DNA from: Sclerotiophoma versabilis
Taxonomy: Eukaryota > Ascomycota > Dothideomycetes > Pleosporales > Didymellaceae
Assembly (NCBI GenBank): GCA_012274445.1
Contig: JAAROD010000011.1
Span: 558,001 to 622,000, forward strand
Length of the DNA stretch: 64,000 nt
Reading direction: 5' to 3'
Part shown: positions 56,393 to 64,000 of the stretch, piece after piece
How positions within the stretch are numbered: position 1 is the stretch's first letter
How the letters are laid out: each line of letters opens with the position of its first letter
Made by a program: the position numbers and the translations under genes
The notes under the pieces: generated by a model
What the model was told of the DNA's origin: nothing
The model's input: the letters and a program-made list of their open reading frames with translations, nothing else
The model's database searches: none

Positions 56393-57370
56393 TCATCGCT
56401 GAACGTCCTCATCGTCCTCATAGTCCTTGAGAAGCTCCAGACCGCCGAAGTTATCGGCATCGGGGCTTGAGCTAATGCTTGCTAGCCTAGGCACAGACTC
56501 GTTGCTGTCTTTGCGCGGTCGTATTTGGTGCGTCGACTGTAGCGAATTTGTGCGCATATGTCCCCCCATGCCTAGTAGGTCTCCTGCACATTGAGCGAGG
56601 TACTCATCAACTGCCCAGAAGCCACACCCAGCATGGCGCAGTACCTCGTTCTTAAGGCTGAGGACTTCTTCTCTAAGAAGCGCAACATTTTCCTTCAGCA
56701 ACTTGTTTTTGGCGGAGAACTCTCGGGCACGGCCCTCAAGGCCACCAATGTATTCCTTCTTACGCTGACGGCACTTGTGCGCAGCGAGTCGGTTCTTCTC
56801 GAGGTGTGACTGGCGAGCAGATGACACCTGGAAGGGATAGCCGTCTGCAGTGTAGGCCTCAACCATCTGAGGTTGTGACTTTGGTCGTCCACGTTTACGC
56901 TTGGGAGGCTGGGGATCGGCGGTTGCGTCTTCGCTCTGCTGTGGTGATGTATTGGCCTGAGCCTGGCGAGGAGCAGGCTGCCTGCTAGTGCGGCGACGCT
57001 TCAGAGACGGCTGGCCGTCCTCAGGTGGCGATTGTAACTGCCGATAGTCCTGAGGGGGTGACTGTAGGTACTCTGCGCCGTTGTTGGGCCAAAGAGTCTC
57101 GTTCATAAGCTCCTCCACAGAGATGGAGGCTTCCCTTACATCACGGGCCAAGTCCGCTGGTGAACGTTCCTCGGGAGGAGTAACTTGGCCAAACCGTTCC
57201 GTCGAGTGGGTCAAGAGGGCAGGGGGGATGGTGTACGCTGTTGTAGTGTTTTGAGCGATAGAGCTGCTACCAAGGGCTGTCCATTTACTCTGGTGCTTGG
57301 ACGCATCATTGAGGGCGGCGTAGGCATCATTAGCCCAGTCGAAGGATTGCGGGTGCTGAACTTCCATCAT
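56393..57370 (-). CDS. bZIP transcription factor (ATF/CREB type) with AT-hook-like motif, 325 aa
   Basis: Single exon. The bZIP domain spans about residues 185-248: basic region EKNRLAAHKCRQRKKEY with the invariant Asn193-x7-Arg201, then a leucine zipper (LEGRAREFSAKNKLLKENVA and LLREEVLSLKNEVLRH). The NxxAAxxCR core and the GCGFWAVDEYLAQCA segment after the zipper resemble fungal ATF/CREB proteins of the AtfA/AtfB kind, which bind CRE (TGACGTCA) and serve stress-activated MAP kinase signalling; this assignment is by motif. At residues 157-164, KRKRGRPK is an AT-hook-like minor-groove motif, preceded by a Gln/Pro/Ser-rich stretch and a bipartite basic cluster KRRR. The C-terminus is acidic (LKDYEDDEDVQR). 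The start is the first of two adjacent ATGs. Fungal ATF factors are known to control catalases, and a catalase gene is the convergent neighbour. Confidence 0.93.
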   Translation of the reverse strand: MMEVQHPQSFDWANDAYAALNDASKHQSKWTALGSSSIAQNTTTAYTIPPALLTHSTERFGQVTPPEERSPADLARDVREASISVEELMNETLWPNNGAEYLQSPPQDYRQLQSPPEDGQPSLKRRRTSRQPAPRQAQANTSPQQSEDATADPQPPKRKRGRPKSQPQMVEAYTADGYPFQVSSARQSHLEKNRLAAHKCRQRKKEYIGGLEGRAREFSAKNKLLKENVALLREEVLSLKNEVLRHAGCGFWAVDEYLAQCAGDLLGMGGHMRTNSLQSTHQIRPRKDSNESVPRLASISSSPDADNFGGLELLKDYEDDEDVQR

Positions 57371-60300
57371 AGTGAAAGGTCCAATGCTGTGGCGATTGCA
57401 GTTTTGGCGATGTCGAGTGAGCTAAGTTTGATGATGAGACAATGGCGACAAGATGCGCAGGCTGGGTCGCAGTTGCTCGTTATGATGACAGCTGTCTGAT
57501 AACAGGGCCTGGCAGATAAGGTTGTGTATACCGAACAACGTGGGAGGCTGACGTAAGCTTACAAGGGAAGGAATTCGGAGGATCAAGCAAAGCGTGCAGA
57601 GGAGGGGTTAAGAAGGAAGGTGACAGCCAGGCGGTAGGAGCTCATGATGTGGGCACGACATGGGAATTAAGCATTGGGGACTCCGTCCGAGATCGAATTC
57701 CTCAGCTTTCGCATGCAACGCACTATATCCGGCGGGCTGCGCTAGCATAGAGCTGCGATTGGGCAAGTGCAAGTTAGCGCAACGCTTGACGTCAGATGAG
57801 CTGTCTGCGATCGGCGATCCCCAGAATGCCGTTGGCTTGCAAAGCTGCTTTTCAACTCCCCCTGCGGCCCCTGTGGCTCCAAACCTGTGTGCAATGCTGT
57901 TGGCCAGTGTCTTCATGTACCGTACATACCGCTTAAGGTTGGTTTCCTTCCTGGTTTCCTTCCCTCTGTCCAATGGGGAGGCTGCTTGTCTGATCGTTCT
58001 GCGGAGGGCGGCCCACTAGCGCAAACTGCCACTGCCAAGTGCCCCGGTTGTCGCTTCCAGAACTTACTGCGGTTCATGTCCTTTGAACAATGCGACGTAG
58101 CACATGAGATTATCTGGATGGGCAATTGGCCGTTGGCGTTGCGATAGACCGCTCGGACTCGCTTTCAACGTTTACAATCTGTTGGAGATCTAGACGTTCA
58201 ATAGGCGCAGCCGGTAGTTGTAGCAGCGCAGTTGGCTAGTTCTCGAAGAATTGCGGCTAAATTCAACCCGTCAGGAACGCGACCAGACATATGACGTGAC
58301 GTGGCACACGCCAAAGGATCTCCAGTCGCTGCGTCGTCTAGGAAGGCAGGGGCCTTAACAACGCGACCCCACATCTTCACCCTTCTTTGTTTCAGGCAGC
58401 TTAGTGAACAGCGGCAGGTTGTAACAGCTGCCCTGGCTCGGTAGCTTAACATGGCTCCGGTAGTTGGGGAGTAAAACGTCGGTCATAAGAGGCTGCATCT
58501 TGCTACAATTCAGATTGCTCGTCACCATGAGGTGCGATCCGCGAACATAGCTGACATCGCAACGACAGTACACTCTGATTGACCTGTGTGCGTTACGCTC
58601 CATTATCCACAAGAAGCGTGGGATGTGTCGTCCCAAGCCAGGGATGGCTGTTTCTCCTTAGAAGTGCCGATCTGCTTTCAACACCTCGATCTCGATGGAA
58701 GTATTGTCGGAAACCGAAAAGTCCCATGGGCCCACTTTTAAGAATTGCATGTGAACCCGTGCGTCGGCATCATATAAGTGGGTCTAAGAAGGTACACCGA
58801 TAAATGTGCCCTGCTCTGCTGCGAAAACAGGTCATGGCAACTATACCAGCCAATGGGAGCAATACTTTGTACGTTGCATTCTGCGGGATCGACATACGGA
58901 CCATGGCAGCAAAACCCCTCTGCGCCTCAACGTACGCGCCCCCTCACATATGCCTCCCTCATATATCTCTCGCCATGACTTCCGATTTGTTATGAGCTGT
59001 TGGCAAGTGGCCGAACCCTACAGATCCAAAATAAACACTCTCAGGGTACATTCACGGCGAGTACCATAACCAGCATGGTACACATCCCGGGAATACTTTT
59101 AGGGGCAAGTTCGGACTTTCCACCCTAATGCTGCAAAATGTGCATGGACCGGCTTACTCAGCACGGAAAGTCCGCAAAGCTTCAACACAAAATCCCGTGT
59201 TTTGTAGATTGGCTAGAGTTCAATCGATCCCCTGTCCTTTGAGTGGATCCGGCTGCGCAACGCTCGTCACAACGATCTCCATCAAATCTTACGATCACAG
59301 CCGCAGCCTGTCCGGCCTTATCCTTACGGCTCATTCGGATGTCTCCGTTCAGTAGTTTTGCAACAATATTTGTCCCCATGTCAGACTTTTGAACCCCCCC
59401 CCCCGCGCTCTGGTCCCGAGGAGGGGTTAACGTGCACCCCCAACTCTTCACTTTTGACGGCCAACAATGCCACCACCAAGCCTCCGAAAGTGCCAGTTCG
59501 TAGAAGAGAATTAATATACTAAGACCAAAAATTCAATTGCCAAAGAATGATCCTTCACTCACAAGAACGTGGTATTCTGGATGGTCAAGATCAGCTAAGC
59601 CTTCACCTAAATGGCAGGTGGGTCTGCAAAACAGGATCTGAATGCATGTGAAGGCTGGCCCTATGGGAGTGAGCGAAGCCACAGCATTATCAGGTAACGG
59701 TCGGCAACCATAAAAGCGAGGGATTCCAAGCGGATACTCCACCCGTTGACAAACGCTTACCATGCGACAGTGCCGTAAGGCTCTAGCTCCATTTGTCAGC
59801 CCACGCACTCCTGTGCGGAGTTTGACCAATCTATAACAGCGGAGTGTTCGCCTATAGACTCTGACAGTATGCATGTTCGATACCTGTTCAAACTGTCACA
59901 GGCGATAGGCTAACCAATCAGAGCTGGCACGGTTTCGCCGCAGATATGTACACCTCTACAATCTTTCTGTTTCTGGTTATTCGGAGCAGCTCGAACATAT
60001 ATTCATTACGTGGCACGCTTTCCAGGCCATGGCTCTGCTCAATGAGTCCCTGTCCATTTCCTGGCGCCACAAATACAGCGCTCCTGGGCTAGTACTCTCG
60101 CTCGTCTGCAATCATGGCGTTCAAACCAAGTCCTAGCACTATCTTTCAGTATCTCACAGCGGGTCTGATATCCACCACATCCTCGTTAGAAAGCCAATCA
60201 TTGCTTTCGTGACACAGTAGCGACTCAGACAGTCACAACGGCCAGGGGCCAATGTTCCAGGTCACGGCTATGCCGTTCTCAAAACTGCCATTCTTGGGCC

Positions 60301-61520
60301 TTTACATCTGCTTGACGTGATGCAGATCTGTCTTGATTCACAAAGCTAGGTGCGGCTCAGCGCTGCCGCTTACAACACTTCTCGGTCCCTCTTCCTAATT
60401 GAGCAAATCCCAACATAGCGCTCGTTGGTGGACGGCACTTTCTACCTCATCCAATCGGATTCTCCCCACCCTTTTCTTTGTCAAGTCTCAATGCGACAAA
60501 GCTCTGACGTAAGTTATCACCTCACTTACTGCGGAGGAAACGCCGCTCTACCTCTTCCACGGGCAAGCCGGCAGAAAGTTGTGCCGATGACACTACCGCT
60601 TCTCATCCATCGAACAGTCCCAAGACGTCAACGTCAACGGTACCACTCTTTCATGCTCTGGGGAAGAACGGAGCAGACGTTCAACCTAGGATGCTCGTGA
60701 TGACACATTCTGTTCGAGATATCAGTCCATGCCTCCACCACCGACGTACACGCCGCGGACCCATTGTTTCCAAAAAGACTTGATTGGCCCGGCGCGCAAA
60801 CGCCGAGCGTCAGGCCTTCGCTTAGGAACCGCGCTGCAAACACATACTGCGAAACGGGTGCTAGGAAGGCCGCACTGCAAACGATAGCTCTGCAGCCGTA
60901 GTGAGGACTTGCGTTGGTCTCATGTAGGCCTGCAAACAGAGCGTCGATGCGTAGAGTTCCAGACGCATCTCTTCTAGCCAGCTACGCGGACGACACCACA
61001 GGAGCTACTTGAGTGCTGAGTCACGATGCCGCTCTTGCAGTCGCTGTATCGTGTTCTGATGTTCTGGCGTCCGGTAAAGTGGGACGTGACAGTGAGCTGA
61101 GCCTGTCGCTGACATTTCTCAGAAGCGAGAAGAGTGCGATCCGTCGTTCTCCAAGTTTGTGTTTTATCGGAACTTGACGCCAAACGAGGTACGATCAGTC
61201 ATTAGACGGCGTGTGCCAAGACTGATATCTAGCAGAGCATGTCAAGTTTTGGTCGGCCGTCGTTTGAATGCGGGCGAGATTGTTAGTTTTGCGGGTATAT
61301 AGACTAGAGATGTCTTCATAGCTGTGCTTCGAACAGGATGCGTTGGGTGAGGTTTTGTCAGACGTACTTCTTCTGCTGCGTTAGGGATGCACAGAATTCG
61401 GAATTGTCAAAAGGTAGTTGAACAGATAAAACGCATTGGTATCATGTGAACGCCAGGTGCTTTGCTCGCTAGCTTCCTCAAACCCAGGAATTATATTCCC
61501 ATCTCACTCATATCTTACAC
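57371..61520. other. Gene-empty interval of 4.1 kb
   Basis: The longest apparent gene desert in the window, between the bZIP promoter and the 3' end of SMC3. All frames are short and unrecognised. An 11-base C run lies at 59394-59404. No transposon, tRNA or rRNA signature was found; a long regulatory region or unspotted non-coding RNA remains possible. Confidence 0.45.
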
Positions 61521-64000
61521 TCACTTCTGCATACCCTCAACAAAACCCAACGCATCCTCCCGATCCACCACGTCGATACTACTGGTTTTGTTCGTGTATG
61601 TCACGCCATAGCACCGATCTGCCACCAGCACCATCTCCGGCCTGAAAGTCGTGCAGATGAACTGTCCGCCGCCCTTTCCATCCTGGCCTCCTTGTCCGCT
61701 GAGCTTCTGCAACATATTGGCAACAGCTGTACGGTACTGTGCATCAAGATTTGCATCAATCTCATCGAAGAGGTAGAATGGCGCAGGGTCACACTGCTGG
61801 ATAGCAAAGATGAGTGCCAGCGCGCAGAGACTCTTCTGGCCACCAGACAGTTGTCCAATCTTTTGCTGCTCGTCGTGCTTTGAGTTGAAGGACACAGCAA
61901 TGCTGACGCTGACATATTCTTCGATCTTGCTTCCCTTCTTCCTCGCTTGTTGTGTGGGCGCATCGTCCTCACTGTCTTCATCGTCATCTTGTGCACCGTC
62001 TGATCTTCGGTTGATGATCAGACGGCCCGTGCCGATTGGAACGAGCTCTTGGAACACGCTCTTAAAGGCGGCAGATACTTGTTTGAAGGTACGGGCGATG
62101 GCCTCGTCTTTGCGCTGGTCTAGCACGTCGATGAGGTTTTCGATGGACTTGCGGGACGAATCGAGCTCGGTTCGGCGGTCTGTGAGGGTTTTGCGTTGTC
62201 GTGTGAAGTTCTCGTATTGTTCGTAGGCCTTCTTGTTGACGTGCGCAAATTGCTTTTGTGCTTGGGTGGCCTTGGTGAGCTCTCTGCCGATCTAAGTAAT
62301 ATCGTTAGCAATCATCACTAGAAGAAGAGGGAGTGCATATTACCTTTTCTGTGTTCCATTTGCTGTACTTGCGGCCAACATCTTCGGGGAGTGTGCCCAA
62401 TTCTCTTATCTCTTTCCTCACCCTGCTAAGCTGGGCTGTGTAAGAGCTGCGGTCTGCGTCTTTCCTTGACAAAGACTTTTCTTGCTTCTCCATTGCGGCA
62501 GCAAGAGCGCGATTAGTTTGTTCCTTCTCGTTCCTCGAAGCTTCCAACTGCTCGATCTGAGCCCGAATGTCATCAATCTGAGTGTCGGTCTCCTCGATCT
62601 GCTGGTCAAGACTAGCGATGGTCTTGTTGATAGTATCCAGCGCACGCTTAGCCTCTCGGAGACCCGTTGATTGGGCCACAGAGCCTCCCACGCCTCCTTG
62701 CTGCGCGAGCAAGTCATCCAGGGCGGGCTGCAAGCTCTGGTTCAGCTCGAGCTCGGCTTCGATCTTCTGAGTTTCGAGCGTAGCGCGTTCTTGTTTAATT
62801 TGCGCATACTGCTTCTTGAGGTCTTTGACTGTGCTTGTCAAAGTGACGAGCATCTGCTCTTCGTCGTTTGACAATGCTTTCGTAAACTTCGATGCAATTT
62901 CTGCTTCCCAGTCACTTTGTTGTGCTCCGAGCAGATTGATGGCTGCTTCAAGGTCTGCAGCAGTTCTTTGCTTCTTCGCCAGCGCATCTCGAGCGTCTTG
63001 CAAGAGGCCTTGCTTGACGCGAACTTCTTCACGCATCGGCGCATAGCTAGTCTCTCCTCTCCTCTGATCGTTCTGCCGCCTGAGCAGCTCGCTCTGAGCC
63101 GCAGTGAGTTGATGTTTGATAGCGTCCAGCTGCTCTTCGATCTCGCGGTTCTTCTGCTGTAGCTGCTCGAGTAATGCACGCTTCTCGGCAACAATACTGA
63201 AGGCCATGATCTTTGACCTAGATGGATCATGAAAACCCCCGCGGTACTGTCCCTTCCTGGTGGCGTTGTCTCCATCTGGGTTGTAGGCGCGGACGTTATA
63301 CTGTTTGGCAACTCGCTTGCATTCATCCAGTGTCGGGCAAACAACAATCTTGCCAAAGACATGCCTGAACGCATCCTCAAAACGATCATCGTATACGAGC
63401 TTTGGGAGCAGAGGCTGCATGGTTTCTGTCTGCCTGAGATTCATGTCTGGTACGCTGATCCTGTTCAGAGGGATGAATGTCAGGCGGCCACCCTTGTCCT
63501 TGGTAAGACGGTCCATGATCTTGGTTGCCACATTATCGTCTTCGACCACGACGTGGAACAGAGCTGCTTCTGCAGCGCTTTCTGTAACTGACCGGTAGTT
63601 TTCAGGTACTTGGAGCAACTCAGCGATCGTGCCGTGAACACCCTGTAGCCCATCCCTGCGATATCTCCGCAGCGACTCAAGTCCACGACTGGTGCCATGA
63701 TCCAACAGACGAGAGAATGTGTGTTCCGCCATCTGGAGATCTTTCTGTACGTTTCCGAGCTGACTGCTGAGCCTGTTCTGGTCGCGCCAAAGGCTCGTCT
63801 GCTTATCAATGATGGCCTTCTTCGCGTCTCTGGCCTTCTCAAGCCGCGCAGCAAGATCCACAGCCGCATCCCCCTCGTTGTCGATTGCCTGCCTCAGCTC
63901 AGCGATCTCACCCTCTATCCGCGCGACGTCGTTCTGAAGCTCAGTGATCTCTTCGTTGGTCTGCATAAGAACAGCCTTGCGGCGGCTCAGCTCGCCATTC
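61521..64000 (-). CDS. SMC3: Cohesin subunit SMC3, C-terminal part (5' end outside window)
   Basis: SMC3 pairs with SMC1 in the cohesin ring that holds sister chromatids together. Exons seen (minus) are 62344 to beyond 64000 and 61521-62291; the 52-nt intron is GTAATA...TAG, phase 0. Reading starts in coiled coil (ELSRRKAVLMQTNEEITEL), passes the hinge (about 63100-63660: YRRDGLQGVHGTIAELLQV, LTFIPLNRISVPD, FGKIVVCPTL), returns through the second coiled coil and ends in the ATPase head: signature LSGGQKSLCALALIFAIQQ, Walker B APFYLFDEIDANLDAQYR, then FICTTFRPEMVLVADRCYGV. FIPLNRI and TFRPEM are SMC3-type. An acidic insert (DDDEDSEDD) lies in the head before the signature. The visible part is 809 codons plus stop; Walker A and the first coiled coil lie outside. 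No break is seen. Confidence 0.96.

Noticed and set aside
1..64000. CRISPR arrays, rRNA genes, viral insertions or toxin genes
   Set aside because: No regularly spaced repeats, no rRNA signature and no viral or toxin motif was seen on either strand.

Overview
The window is nuclear DNA of a filamentous ascomycete. The evidence is GT-AG introns mostly of about 40-95 nt inside conserved eukaryotic genes, fungal-only regulator families (Zn2Cys6, the RfeG-like family), secreted fungal carbohydrate/GMC enzymes, a Pol III tRNA gene, and a short AT-rich patch of the kind left by repeat-induced point mutation. Gene content and intron style suit Dothideomycetes, possibly Pleosporales; that placement is inference. 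Exon joins were worked out by hand: every multi-exon model below closes in frame with GT-AG junctions, but none has transcript support.

Layout. 0-9.5 kb: a secreted GH3 beta-glucosidase (-), the mismatch-repair ATPase MSH2 (+), the ESCRT-III regulator IST1 (+) and a CUE-domain protein (+). 10-13 kb: a tRNA-Lys(CTT) and one small membrane protein in otherwise empty DNA. 13-22 kb: DNA polymerase eta (+), a secreted 547-residue protein of unrecognised family (-), and an RfeG-like protein (-). 22-25.6 kb is empty. 25.6-29.7 kb: a hypothetical F-box-like protein and a 1005-residue coiled-coil membrane protein (+). 30-45 kb is accessory-like: two head-to-head gene relics, a secreted GMC oxidoreductase, a transcription factor with two complete Zn2Cys6 clusters, an amino-acid permease, and a decayed hybrid histidine kinase. 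45-50 kb is gene-poor, with an AT-rich block and a broken F-box-like gene. 50-57.4 kb: a mitochondrial hemerythrin-like protein, a catalase, and a bZIP factor. 57.4-61.5 kb is empty. The window ends inside the cohesin gene SMC3 (-).

How genes relate. MSH2, Pol eta and SMC3 are all genome-maintenance genes but lie 7-46 kb apart and do not form an operon. IST1 and the CUE protein are same-strand neighbours that both fit ubiquitin/ESCRT trafficking. The hemerythrin-like protein, catalase and ATF/CREB-type bZIP make a plausible oxidative-stress neighbourhood. No biosynthetic cluster, CRISPR, rRNA or intact transposon was found. The least ordinary items are the tandem Zn2Cys6 regulator (35.9-38.5 kb), the breakpoint between two truncated relics (30.73 kb), the coiled-coil protein with a degenerate repeat array, and unusual active-site residues in the GH3 enzyme and the catalase.
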